DNA of 64,000 nucleotides, from assembly GCA_028564925.1 (NCBI GenBank), contig CM053026.1, forward strand, positions 604,765,616-604,829,615, read 5' to 3'. Shown piece after piece: positions 23,409-34,200 of this stretch. The DNA is from Lithobates sylvaticus (Eukaryota > Chordata > Amphibia > Anura > Ranidae). The notes under the pieces were generated by a model that ran no database searches, had not been told where the DNA came from, and saw only the letters and a program-made list of their open reading frames with translations. Every line of letters starts with the position of its first letter. Position 1 is the stretch's first letter. The translations under genes were made by a program, and so were the position numbers.

Positions 23409-24405
23409 TGTAGCGCACTACTCCCTCGGGAGCCGCTAGGTGTGTAAATACCTTTCCGTTAACTGCTTCCGTTCTTCCAATCCTGCATGAATTACAATCA
23501 GCAGACAGTCCAAGAACTTTTAAAAGAACTTTATTCTCTTGCTGGCAGTATGTTACAGGATGATTCTGGAAATATGAGCTGCCTCTTACTTTCTGGTTCC
23601 CGATTGTGTTCAATGTCCTTTCCCATAATGAACTGACCAATGCCCCTCTGAAAGACATTGTGGTTATGTGGATGCTGGAAGCCCCAGGCCTCACCTGCCT
23701 ATCTTGACTCCTGCAGTCCTCCCACGTCAGTTCAGGAAAGTCCTGGATGAATAAGCACCGCTGGGTTGCACTCTCTTTGCTCTCTCCCACCGACAGTCCA
23801 TGATTGCCACAGAAAGCGGATCCCAGTCTACATTGTCCTTTTTGCAGCTACTTCCCGCTCCGCATGGTCGGATACATCCCAGACTGGGATGCCCGGTCCA
23901 CTTCTCCCGGAGTTACATGGTGACTTAGTTTTGTTGGACTATCCGGCACTAAGGTCTCTGAACCCTCAGGCTTTCAGGTCCTGTTCCTGCTATCCAGCGC
24001 TGGGGTCTCTGAACCCCCAGGCATTCAAGCCTGCTCCTTGCTGGTTACATTTCTGCTGCTACTCTGGATCCAACTCCTCCCATCTCCTCCCAGGAAGCAT
24101 GTGACCCCAAGCTTATATGCGAGTCCTGCCCCTGCCAACACAAGTTAATGATTGGTCCAGGGCTCTCCATACAAACTGCCTGCACCCCAGTCCCCAGTCC
24201 GCCTTCCTTCCAGAATATTTCCAATGGAAGGTAAGGGAGATCTTTCAGGGTCAGTGTGTAGGTGGCCACACCCCCCTCTATTCTATCACTCCTCCCTCCT
24301 AAACCAAACAACCAGGCCTAAAAAGTGCAAGGCCCTGGTTAAATGTACCTAACACTTACCTAACTAAACCTAATTAGCACCCACCTAAAGGTGGTGGGTG
24401 CTACA
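23409..24405. mobile_element. Probable solo LTR, about 1 kb
   Basis: Starts TGTAGCGC and ends GTGCTACA, with TATT on both sides (23405-23408 and 24406-24409). There is no coding sequence of its own and no second LTR nearby. A fragment with the same start (TGTAGCGCA..GGAGCC..GTAAATACC) lies at 45251. It fits an LTR left behind after recombination, inserted in an intron of the Harbinger accessory gene. The family is not identified. Confidence 0.62.
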
Positions 24406-24757
24406 TATTATAAATATGCAGGCATACATCTATTACCTGAAGCTGTGGTCTCAGACACTGACCTGTTGTGGACACCATTTTGACCACTTCCTGAACCTCT
24501 GCATCCACTTCCTCAGGTTGTGTGCTAAGATCCCCTTCTTCAGGAGCTGTGGGGTTCCTGGTGTCCTCAGATGTCACAATTCTTTTCTCCCCTATGTGAA
24601 TAGAAAAATGGTATACTAAGCAGACAGATATTTGAGGCTAGAAATAGTAATATGAAACATTGCTTGGAAGTGTCGTCCAGCTGTCTGTTTTGGCAGAGTT
24701 CCAAGCTGAAGACATGATTATTTCCCTTTCAAAAGCTGGAATACTTACCTGTTTTGT

Positions 24758-24892
24758 ATAGAAAAATTAGAATTGCGCTAAACCAGTGAAAATGTGAATT
24801 GTGAATATATAAGTAACCTCGCTTAAGTGAGGTTACTTATATATTCACAGTTCACATTTTCACTGGTTTAGCGCGATTCCAATTTTTCTATA
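24758..24892. repeat. Palindrome with 65-bp arms
   Basis: Near-perfect inverted repeat from ATAGAAAAATTAGAATTGCG to its inverse, meeting at CTCGCTTAAGTGAGG. Arms differ at only a few positions. It lies in the first intron of the Harbinger accessory gene. It is a foldback MITE or a young inverted duplication. Confidence 0.87.
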
Positions 24893-25951
24893 TTCTTGCC
24901 ACTGTAGTTATGTTATACAGGAGAGTTGCAGCTTCCACTGGTTTTGCATAGAGACCCCGTTTCAAATTGCAGGTGCACTTTATTAGAGTGCATCATCATT
25001 ACCGTAGCACAGTTTCTTTTCCAGTTTTACATTACCTGTTTTGTGCATGGAGAGACCCCTAGTGTCCACTGGAGCACCTGCGTCCCACACTAGTGCTCCT
25101 GCGTCCAGATGTGTAAACAGCTGCTGAGTGTCCTCTCCTGACACTGAATCAAGTTGTCATTTCATTCTAGTTTCAAACACATCTAGACAACAATGTAATA
25201 AACTTCTTTTAATCAAAATAGGCATGAACAAATGTAGTTAACCTGCATCTCCCAAAAACGTTGTATTAGTGGTCGAACGAACGATGTTTAATACGAACGA
25301 TTATACTGTGCCCACAAACCTCAAACTTGGCATTTTAAACTGTACATCAATAAAGAAAAGCACAAGTACCAGCACAAAAGTAAAAATAATAATAACAGGA
25401 ACACACGACAAATACTTACTTTTTTGCAGCACTTTCTTGATCCTTCTATACTGATCCTGCTCCCTCAATTTCAGATCTGACCAGAGTTTCCTCAATTGCT
25501 CCTTGGATCATCGTACCCCAAAAGTCCTGTGCAGACTTCTCACACCTTTAGTCATGATCTTGGCCTTTCTCACATTTGGGTTTCTGTACGGTCCATGATT
25601 CCCATCATAGTCTGTCCTCTTCAAGATGTCCACCATCACCACCATCTCTTCAAAGGACATATTTGAGGCCTTATATCTCCTCCTGGATGTGCAACTGCCT
25701 TGCTCCAGGCTTTTCTCGTCGTTGCTGAGAACAGCACACACCTGCTGTGTCTCCGCCATGTGCTCTCCCACTGCCCAGAAAGAGAAGAGGCGGGGAATAC
25801 ACTAGAAAGAAGGACAGGGACGGAGTTTCATGCATGCGCAGTGTATATAAAGCATAACACGCGGGCGACGTACGTACGATCTGTGAGTGGAGGACGGAGG
25901 ATCGTTACTGCCGATCGTTCAAACGAAGGTACAATTGTAACTTGGGGCATC

Positions 25952-26866
25952 AGTGGTTAGTGGCCTATACTGCTTCAGCAAGTCTCCTTCCCCACATCTA
26001 GATGCCTAAATGCATTTAGTTGCTGCCATGTGATTGGCTGATTAGCAATTTGTGTTACCAAGCAGTTGAACAGGTGAATCTAATAAAGTGGCCTGTGAGT
26101 GTATGTTCCAAAAAAAAAAAGAGTTTTCCAAGATTTATTAAATGACGTAAACTGCATTGGATGTCAGCCCCATATCTCTAACTTCTCTCCCAGTAGAAGG
26201 GCAGCTGGAGAGAAGAACTACAATTACTGACAGTATGTAAATCATGATATAGTGTGAGTGGGTCCCCCAGAATCAGAAAGCCGAGCCCATCATTCTGACA
26301 CCTATGTGTATGGGCCCTAAGAATGCTAGCTCATAAAGGAAATAAAATTACCTGCAGGATGAGGGTAGAGGTTTAGTGTACGTGACTCATGGTTTTCTCC
26401 ATTACAGCTTCCACTTTTTACTTCTCAATAGGTCTCCCGGTTATACTGTAGTGATTCCCAGAGAGAGAACTCATAAAGAACATACATCATTGTATCATTC
26501 TCCAAGCACTCTGTAATATCACACATACCAGTGCAGAGAAAACAAATGTGTGTTGTGCTTGGACATTATTCAATAGTTAGAATGAGCAAATAAAGTCTGT
26601 TCTACACAGGGACCGGAATGTAAAAGCAGTATGTGTGTTACTATAGCTGGGAAGGAGATTTATGTCACACCTATTGGTCATGTACAATTATTTATTGTGG
26701 TTCTGTGAAAGAAACAGTGTATAGGAAAAAATACTTTATAATACCTATATCACAAAATTGTTTAAGAAAACTCTATCCGAGAGAAACGTGAAGACTGTTG
26801 ACTGTCGTGATGATCTGCTTGACCATGTAAACCAGCCCATTCAGTTTAAAATGAAAAGCAAAACAT
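25952..26866. other. Unannotated stretch with one old repeat fragment
   Basis: 25985-26103 ends CTAATAAAGTGGCCTGTGAG, after ATGTGATTGGCTGATTAG, a block I recognise as a common vertebrate interspersed repeat whose class I will not assert. The remainder up to the microsatellite shows no gene or repeat end. Confidence 0.5.
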
Positions 26867-26892
26867 TTGTGTGTGTGTATATATATATATAT
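26867..26892. repeat. TG/TA microsatellite at the gypsy insertion site
   Basis: TGTGTGTGTG followed by TATATATATATAT directly abuts the left LTR. The right LTR is followed by a much longer TA run, so the element landed inside a TA array. Confidence 0.93.
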
Positions 26893-27403
26893 TGTAGCAG
26901 AGCGTCCCAGAGAGAGCCAGGAGAAGTCCTGTTTGGGGTTTATACATCTCCCAGGCTCCTCTCATATACATTCAGAGGTCTCTGAGACAAGATCCAGTTC
27001 GGATCTTAGTCCTCCTCTCCAGGCTAATTTAAGCTCACCTGAGCAAACAGCCTTTGCTCTCTGCCTGGGACACACAAACAGGGATGGTTTGTGAGGAGCC
27101 AAAAGGTTGGTAAAACCCTTTAAAAACTCTTTACAGAAACTGACAAGCGGTAGGCTTGCTCAGCCTGATAGTTAGAGACGGTGTATGTTATAGTTAGAGC
27201 CGAGACATGGCTAGGACTTTTGTTTGTTTATTTCTGTTTTGATGTGTTTTCTGGAAGACTGTGCAGCACCTGTGTATGGACTTGTATTTAAATCAAATAA
27301 ACCCAGCACTGTTTTCACTACCTCAAGTGGATTTGGTATCTGTGCCTTACTAAACAGCTCATCCCAGGGAGCTTTGTACCTGCTACCTGTCTCCCAGGTT
27401 ACA
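26893..27403 (+). repeat. Left LTR of the Gmr1-type element
   Basis: Begins TGTAGCAGAGCGTCCCAGAG and ends CTCCCAGGTTACA. AATAAA at about 27297 is a plausible polyadenylation signal. The first internal bases, TATGGTGGATTTCAGC, would hold the primer binding site; I have not matched them to a tRNA. Confidence 0.92.
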
Positions 27404-27472
27404 TATGGTGGATTTCAGCGGGCAGCTGTAGTAAGTTACTACTTAAAAGGCCAGTACCTAGAGTAACTAAAC

Positions 27473-28459
27473 ATGGAGGAAATCCTAAAACAGTTGATGA
27501 TATCCAATGCTGCACAACAGCAAACAAACGCTGCACTTCAAGCTGCACAACAGCAAGCAACCGCTGAACAGCAGAAAACAAATGCTGCACTACAGCAAGC
27601 AAACGCTGCACAGCAGAAAACAAACGCTGCACTCCACGCTGCACAACAGCAAGCTAATGCTGCAATCTACGCTGAACAGCAGAAAACAAATGCTGCACTC
27701 CACGCGGCACAACAGCAAGCAAACGCTGCACAACAGCAAGCTAATGCTATCGCACAGGAACAAACGCAGAGGCTGTTTGAACAGCTAGCCACTGATGCAA
27801 AAGCAGATAGGAAAACCTTGTCTGAGGTTGTGGAGACAATAGCACAGTGGTCACCTGCTAACGTTGATAATGTTGAAGACAAGCCCTCAGCCATCCATGT
27901 GGCTCGCTTTTTGTCTAAGATGACTACAGATGATGATCCAGAGGCCTTTCTGCTAACGTTTGAACGGACCGCTGAGAGGGAAGGTTGGCCTAAAACCCAG
28001 TGGGCAGGACTGGTCGCCCCGTTGCTTACTGGGGAATCGCAGAAGGCCTACTATGATTTGGAGTCAGCAGAAGCAGCAGACTATGACAAGGTCAAACAGG
28101 AAATACTGGCACGACTTGGTGTCACTTTGGCAGTTCGAGCACAGCGGGTCCACAGCTGGTCCTTCCAAGACGAGAAGCCTCCAAGATCGCAGATGTTCAA
28201 CCTAATTCACCTGGTGAGGAAATGGCTACAGCCGGAGTCCCTGTCTGGGCCACAAATAGTGGAGCGTGTGGTCATGGACCAGTTTCTGAGGTCACTACCC
28301 ATTTCCCTGCAGGAGTGGGTGAGTCAAGGAGACCCCAATTTGGCAAACCACCTGGTGGAACTTGTTGAAAGGTATTTTGCTGCAAAGAACCTGGTCACCA
28401 CCCCTACAGCCGCACAGACTTTCCGCCCAAAGCCACGGTCTCCCCCAGGCAACCGGTAA
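27473..28459 (+). CDS. Gag (capsid) of the Gmr1-type element
   Basis: A 328-residue frame starting MEEILKQLMISNAAQQQ. Residues about 12-105 are an Ala/Gln/Asn-rich coiled coil built from repeats of a 10-14 residue AAQQQ(A/K)NAA unit, mirrored in the DNA by imperfect tandem repeats. Residues about 140-310 form the capsid core: DDPEAFLLTFERTAEREGWP, WAGLVAPLLTGESQKAY, then a helical C-terminal domain with QIVERVVMDQFLRSLP and LQEWV. The last part resembles the vertebrate SCAN domain, which is known to derive from Gmr1-like Gag. It would assemble the cytoplasmic particle. Fossil element: the frame belongs to a broken copy. Confidence 0.85.
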   Translation: MEEILKQLMISNAAQQQTNAALQAAQQQATAEQQKTNAALQQANAAQQKTNAALHAAQQQANAAIYAEQQKTNAALHAAQQQANAAQQQANAIAQEQTQRLFEQLATDAKADRKTLSEVVETIAQWSPANVDNVEDKPSAIHVARFLSKMTTDDDPEAFLLTFERTAEREGWPKTQWAGLVAPLLTGESQKAYYDLESAEAADYDKVKQEILARLGVTLAVRAQRVHSWSFQDEKPPRSQMFNLIHLVRKWLQPESLSGPQIVERVVMDQFLRSLPISLQEWVSQGDPNLANHLVELVERYFAAKNLVTTPTAAQTFRPKPRSPPGNR

Positions 28460-28559
28460 GACTGTTCCAGGGGAAGTGGGTGGTAAGCATGGCAAGGAAA
28501 TAGGGGGGAGGATTTTTGGTGCCAGGACTGAAGCTTGGCATCCCAAACAAGGGAAGCCA

Positions 28560-28860
28560 GTGCCTGTCAGCAAACCAAACTGGGGAAACGTCAGGTGTTT
28601 TCGTTGCCAAGAAATGGGACATGTTGCGGCAAATTGTCCATTGACAGATGAACCAATGCAGTGTGACTTATCTATTAGAAGGCAGTCTATGTTTGCAGCG
28701 GTTTCATGTACTGCAACCCCAAATATGAGAAAACCAATGTGCCAAATGACTGTGAATGATAAGCCTATTACAGCCTTGCTGGACTCTGGAAGTCTAGTGA
28801 CTTTGGTTACAGCTGAAATGATTGAACCTGTGAATTATCATGCTAAAAATATTGCTGTGA
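28560..28860 (+). CDS. Zinc knuckle and start of protease, Gmr1-type element
   Basis: CFRCQEMGHVAANC (about 28597-28640) is a CCHC nucleocapsid knuckle. ALLDSGSLVTLV (about 28773-28808) carries the DSG active-site motif of a retropepsin. The protease region is interrupted by the L1 insertion, and its remainder (HGNTREYPVTTVQ, then IIGRDFP) continues at 35345-35490 beyond the L1. Not functional as it stands. Confidence 0.85.
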
Positions 28861-29703
28861 GGGGGCGTGTCCAGATGTAGACCGGGAAAGACGTGCTGAT
28901 AGAGAGCTCCGCAGATCCTGGAGGAATCCGTTGCCATCCTGTACCACATCGCAAGCCGGTGAGCCCTAACACAACCCTACCTGCTCCTGGTCACCCCCTG
29001 CCTCCATCTCAGCAAGAATTGTGGCACCTGGCTGGCCGATTGAGTCGCCATCGATTCGTGGCCTGTTCCCTTCACCCAAGCCGCCGCCATCTTGCGGCCT
29101 ACGGAGCAGCCAGCATCCTGAGTGCCCGGGGCCCGTGATCCGCCGAACGAGCGTCCGTCACCCTCCATCATCCGCACCCAATACTACCTCCGGGGGGCAC
29201 AGCTGGGGGGACTAAATCCGGGAGGTCCCGGACACCGGCTCCTTACTCCCGCGATCCGCGGCCATTTTGAGGCCTGCTGAGCCTCCGTTATCCTCAGCCC
29301 CCACGATCCACGGACTGAGCGGTCACCCGCTCCCACATCCATCCGGACTCCTGGGGTGTCTGGGCTAGCTGCACGGATCCAGGGGACTGCCAGAAGGTCC
29401 TGCATACCGGCTCCACAATCCAGCGATCCGCCGCCATTTTGAGGCAGCATCCTCCCTGCCCCTGTGCCTTGCTGAACTGTGGGGGTAGAGGTTACTCAGT
29501 ACCCCTGGGTCTCTATATCTGGAGGGGGCACACATTCAGACATTCATCCACTACCCCAGCCTCAGATGCCTGCCGTCCCTGCCTGAAAATCTCACAAGCT
29601 GCACATCACAGGCTCTTAAAGGGGCATACACGCCGCCTCCCTGGGTTTTTTTTTTTTTTTGTTTTTGATTTTATTTACAAGAGCTCCCCCAGAACACTCA
29701 CTC
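28861..29703 (+). promoter_or_regulatory. L1 5' UTR
   Basis: GC-rich leader starting GGGGGCGTGTCCAGATG, with several CGCCGCCAT-type blocks (near 29081 and 29424). In L1 elements this region carries the internal RNA polymerase II promoter. No specific factor site is claimed. Confidence 0.6.
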
Positions 29704-30566
29704 ATGCCCTCAAAGGGCAAATCTGTGACAGAGAAGGCACCAACTCAACCGCCCCAGTGTCCCAGCATCACTCTGGACCAGCTTAGAGTGCTAATTGCAG
29801 ACATGGAGCAGGCGGCGGGCCCAGCATCCGCTCCGCCCCCTCAGGGGTCCCAGCAACCAAACGATACCAATGTTATCCTCGCAGCCATAGAGCAGAGTAG
29901 AACTTCCTTGCTGGTCCGCATCGACCATCTGGCTGAGGAATGCAACCTCATCAGGGCGGACTTGGATAAATTCCGGGGCAGACTCTCTGAGACTGAGTCG
30001 CGGATCTCTACCACGGAGGATCTTACCGCCCGACATGATGATGCCCTCCAATCACTCCAGTCCAATCCTTAGTGGCCAAATCTGATGACGCTGAAAATCG
30101 CCTTCGGAGGAATAATGTCAGGGTCCTGGGTCTCCCGGAGGGAGATCAGCCAGCCGAATTTGCAGAGGCCTTCTTTAAATCACTTCTGAATCTGACCGAA
30201 GTCCCCCTGACATATGTGGTGGAGAGGGCCCACAGAGTACCAACTGGCCGGCGCACTCCTGGGGCCCGGCCAAGACCCTTCCTGGTCAGGTTTCTCAACT
30301 ACAGAGACAGAGACCGCATCCTCAGAGAGGCCCGCACACATCCCACCCTTCCCTATGAGCATACAACAGTGCATCTCTACCCTGACTTCTCCGCAGATCT
30401 ACAGAGACGCCGCAAAACCTTCACTGAGGTCAGAAGACGACTCCGAGACCGAGAAATCAAATATTCCATGCTCTACCCAAGTCGCCTGAGAGTTCAACAC
30501 GGTGGATCGGTGAAGTTCTTTGATTCCCCCGAAGAGGCTGATACCTGGCTAATGTCTTTGCACTGA
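29704..30566 (+). pseudogene. L1 ORF1 protein, one frameshift
   Basis: The RNA-binding chaperone of the L1 ribonucleoprotein. The first part (29704-30072) starts MPSKGKSVTEKAPTQPP, is Pro/Gln-rich, then forms a coiled coil (IDHLAEECNLIRADLDKFRG, RLSETESRI). A shift of frame at about 30069 moves the rest into the frame 30072-30566. That part has ENRLRRNNVRVLGLPEG at the start of the RRM, RAHRVPTGR, and a C-terminal domain (DLQRRRKTFTEVRRRLRD) ending EEADTWLMSLH. The coiled coil, RRM and CTD order matches vertebrate L1 ORF1, and the absence of CCHC knuckles separates it from Tx1 elements. Confidence 0.87.
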
Positions 30567-31239
30567 CCCTTATCCTTCCTTTCCAACCTCCAACCATGGC
30601 TGTTGTTCATGTTGTTCTTGGGGTCTCGCTGTGGGCCCCTTCTATGGCGGGCTGCGGGTGGACCCCCCCCCTCACTTGGAGCAATGTTCTCCCCTAATCT
30701 CACCTGATCCTTGTTAATCGGAGCTATAGCGTGACAATTCCAACACACCTTCCCGTAGACATAAGGCCCGCGTAGGGTATCGGTGGACTATCCAGTCCCC
30801 CGCCGGACGGGACGTGATCTACGTCCCCCCGCACTCGCCTACTGTTAAAGGCCGGATACTGACAGGGACCCTCCCTGGAACCTTGAGCCTCAAGCAGGCG
30901 ACTGGTTATTGCTATAAAAGTTAAGGGATTAAAAACTACAAGCCCAGTTATGTTGGGGTATTGGCAATGTAGTAGGGTGTTACTCAAAGCAGTTAAAACT
31001 GCCAACTCAGGCAAGGTTTTTTTTTTTTTTTTTCTGGGCACTGACCACTTCCCGACCCCCCCCCATGAGGATCTGGGAGGCGTTGGGACCTGGTCGGGTT
31101 GGCACCAGATGTTTTGGGAAGTTTAAGTTGGTTGAATGTTTTTCATTTCTGTTTCTGTTGTGTCTGACGTACAATGGCTCTTGCTCCACCGCTGCTCACC
31201 AGGTGTCACTTGCTCGACTACTACTAACCTCCTTTAATT

Positions 31240-34200
31240 ATGATGACCACAGTGAATATGGCATCACGTGATCAGGATACCTTCTCAGTGGTGTCTTGGA
31301 ACGTGCGTGGCCTCAACTCCAAATTTAAGAGGGCGCTTCTTTTTCGATATATCAAACAATATACTCCAGCTGTTCTGGTTCTGCAAGAGACACACCTGGT
31401 GGGCAGTAAGCTAAGGGCTCTGAACAGGCCCTGGGTACAAAAGGCCTTTCATGCCTCTTACTCGACATACGCGAGGGGGGTCTCCATTTTGGTACATAGA
31501 TCTCTCCCATGTGTCATAGATGCAGTTCACACAGATCCGCTGGGTAGGTATGTGATACTGGTGCTCACGCTATGGCAACACAGGTATGTCTTTGCTGGCA
31601 TATATGTGCCTCCGCCCTTTAAGACTGAGGTTCTACATGCTATACTGGGGAGGATTGCCCATTATTGTCCTGCAAAAATTTTATTGCTAGGGGATTTTAA
31701 TGCCATCCTCTCCCCAGATCTAGATAGGCCCATCCCACCTAAGTCATTCAGCGGGGAGTTGTCAAACTGGGCGATAAATGCAGGAGTCACGGAAGTCTGG
31801 AGGTGGAAATTCCCATCCACCAGATCCTATTCATGTTTTTCAACCTCCTACAAAACCGCCTCCAGAATTGACTATGCGTTTGCCAACCCCTCCTTGCTGT
31901 TAGACGTTATAGCAGCTACTTATTTGCCCAGCGGTTTATCCGACCACAGCCCCCTTGAGATCACCCTGCGCACTTCTGCCTCTCGTAGTGGCTCTATGTG
32001 GCGTCTGGGTGCTCAATGGATTTCCCAACCTGATATAGCCGATCAAACCCCACTGGCCCTACGCAATTACTGGGACTCTAATGAAGGGTCATCCTCTCCT
32101 GAGATAGAGTGGGACGCCTTCAAGGCATATACAAGGGGCCATTACATCTCGGCCATTAAAGCGGTCAGGGTACAACAAGCTGCTACCACAGCAGCATTGG
32201 AGGGCGAGGTGGGGTTGGCTTCTGACAAATATGGAAGGGTCCCTTCTACCTCAAACTTTGATGTGTTGCATGCATCTAAACGCAGTCTCCATCTACACAT
32301 GACAGAGGTTACTAGACTGGAAATGTATAACGCAAAACAAAAGTTTTTTTGAACAGGGAGACAGGAATGGCAGACTGTTGGCAATGATGTCTCACCATGA
32401 CGCCCCTCATACCGTGATCCCCGAGCTTACCTCTCCCACAGGTGAGTCCATCTCCTCCCCGGAGGCTATTCTACAAGCTTTCCATGGCTTTTATGAGTCT
32501 TTATATGCCACTACACTGCCCTCTGGTTTACATCCGGAGAGGTTGGCATCTCTCCTGGACCCGATAGCCCTTGGTTGGCTTTCGGATTCCGAAAGATCTC
32601 AACTGGTTGCCCCAATTACCCCGGAAGAGGTTCAAGGCTCAATTCCCTATCTACTGGCAAAGCACCGGGCCCAGATGGTCTCCCGACCGACTTCTATGTA
32701 GCACACGGCAACGTGCTGGCCCCCCGGCTGGCCACCCTATTTACACACTGCTTGGATCAGGGCTCTCTCCCACCCTCCATGGCACACGCACATGTTATCC
32801 TCATCCCTAAGGAGGGCAAAGACCCCAAATTATGTGCCTCTTATAGACCTATAGCACTCCTTAATACGGACCTCAAAATACTAACTAAACTCCTTACCTC
32901 TAGACTTAACCCATTACTCCCCTCTCTCATTGACTCGGATCAGACCGGGTTCATGTCCCGCAAGTCCACAGACATCAACCTCCGTAGATTGTTTACTAAC
33001 CTCCATGCACGACATGACAATCAGGGAAGTAGAGTGGTTGCCTCTCTCGATATTGAGAAGGCTTTCGACTCGATTGAGTGGCCTTTCCTGTGGGAGATTC
33101 TTCGGAGAATGGGATTTCCTTTGGTATTCATTCGCTGGCTACAGACTATTTATCACTCGCCTACGGCTGCCATTCGCCTGGGGGGTCGTCTGTCTCCTGA
33201 TTTTGAACTTTCCAGGGGTACACGACAGGGCTGCCCTCTCTCTCCGGCACTTTTTGCCATTGCCATGGAACCAGTGGCGGAGGCGCTACGTGTCTCGCCA
33301 CATATCAAAGGTCTACGGCTGAGCTGGCTGGAGGAGAGGGTGGCCTTGTATGCAGACGACCTCCTCCTTTTCCTGAATGACGCTGGCCCCTCCCTACAGG
33401 GGGCTTTGTCAGTCCTGGAGGAATTCTCTGTGATGACTGGGCTTAAGGTTAATTGGGCAAAGTCGCAGCTGTTGGCTATCGATGCCGACGCTAAAAAAGA
33501 GGCCTCGGCATCTTTGCAGCTGCAATGGGTAGACAAGTTCACCTACTTAGGGGTGTGTATTTCAGGGAACGTGACTGACTTCATACCAATGAACTTGTCA
33601 CCAGTCATTGACTCTGTCAAAGCCAAACTGAAAGCATGGGAGAACCTCCTTCTGTCCCTATTAGGATGTGTCAATCTCATTAAGATGAAAGTCCTTCCCA
33701 AGTTTACATACTTGTTTCGTAATTCCCCTCAATGGATCCCTAAGTCATTCTTCTCCCAACTAAACCAAATTTTTTCCTCCTTTCTTTGGGGTCCACGTCC
33801 CCCCCGCTTTAGGCTAACTACCCTAATGCGCCCTTGTTCGCAGGGGGGCTTAGCATTCCCGGACTGTCATAAATACTACATTGCGGCTCAACTAGTCACT
33901 GCATTCTGGTGGCTTGTTCCAGATAGATCCAACTCGGCTTGGGCCGCTGAGGCTGCAGTGTTGAGATCTGCGGAGGCACTGTCAAATCTTCTTTTGCGGG
34001 GTCCCAAGGCTCCATACGACCTAACCCCTTCCATGCGCACCACCCTTAGGGCCTGGAGGGAAGGTCTGGCCTGTGAAAAGTATCCCCAGACCGCTGTGTC
34101 CCCGAACGCCCCGCTCTGGAACAATCCCAACCTACAGCACCTTCTTGAGATCCCAGACCCAGTGGTATGGGCTAGGTACCATATCAAGGCTCTCTCTGAC

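Larger units (their letters stand above)
23212..25771 (-). pseudogene. Harbinger Myb-like accessory protein, spliced, broken
   Basis: Exon 1 (25771-25420) starts MGEHMAETQQ and carries the Myb/SANT-like domain: FEEMVVMVDILKRTDYDG, PNVRKAKIMTKGVRSLHRTFG, then LWSDLKLREQDQYRRIKKVL. An in-frame TGA at 25508-25510 interrupts the domain. The exon ends at a good donor (GTAAGTATTT). Exon 2 (24591-24463, acceptor TTCACATAG, donor GTCAGT) encodes an acidic linker with TSEDTRNPTAPEEGDL. Exon 3 (about 23395-23212) encodes a short coiled coil, NRDLEKVKQNINDVQKRL, and ends at TAA. In Harbinger elements this protein imports the transposase into the nucleus and binds the transposon ends. A probable solo LTR occupies the intron between exons 2 and 3. 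Exon borders are by eye. Confidence 0.78.
19063..25948. mobile_element. PIF-Harbinger transposon, two-gene, decayed
   Basis: The left end TGCCCCTTACACACGATCGG follows TAA (19060-19062). The right end reads GGGGCA (25943-25948) before TCA, so the 3-bp duplication is imperfect. Between them lie the two genes that define animal Harbinger elements: a DDE transposase on + (19442-21286) and a Myb-like DNA-binding accessory protein on - (25771-23212), transcribed towards each other. The non-coding middle and the accessory-gene introns carry later insertions: three palindromes, a 0.5-kb MITE and a probable solo LTR. Both genes are broken, so it is not autonomous now. Confidence 0.82.

Noticed and set aside
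23323-23790. 155-residue minus-strand frame as one protein
   Set aside because: Only its last residues belong to the Harbinger accessory exon 3 region; the rest is antisense read-through of the probable LTR.
27473-28459. A host SCAN-domain gene
   Set aside because: It lies directly after an LTR and is followed by zinc knuckle, protease, integrase and reverse transcriptase, so it is Gag of a Gmr1-type element.
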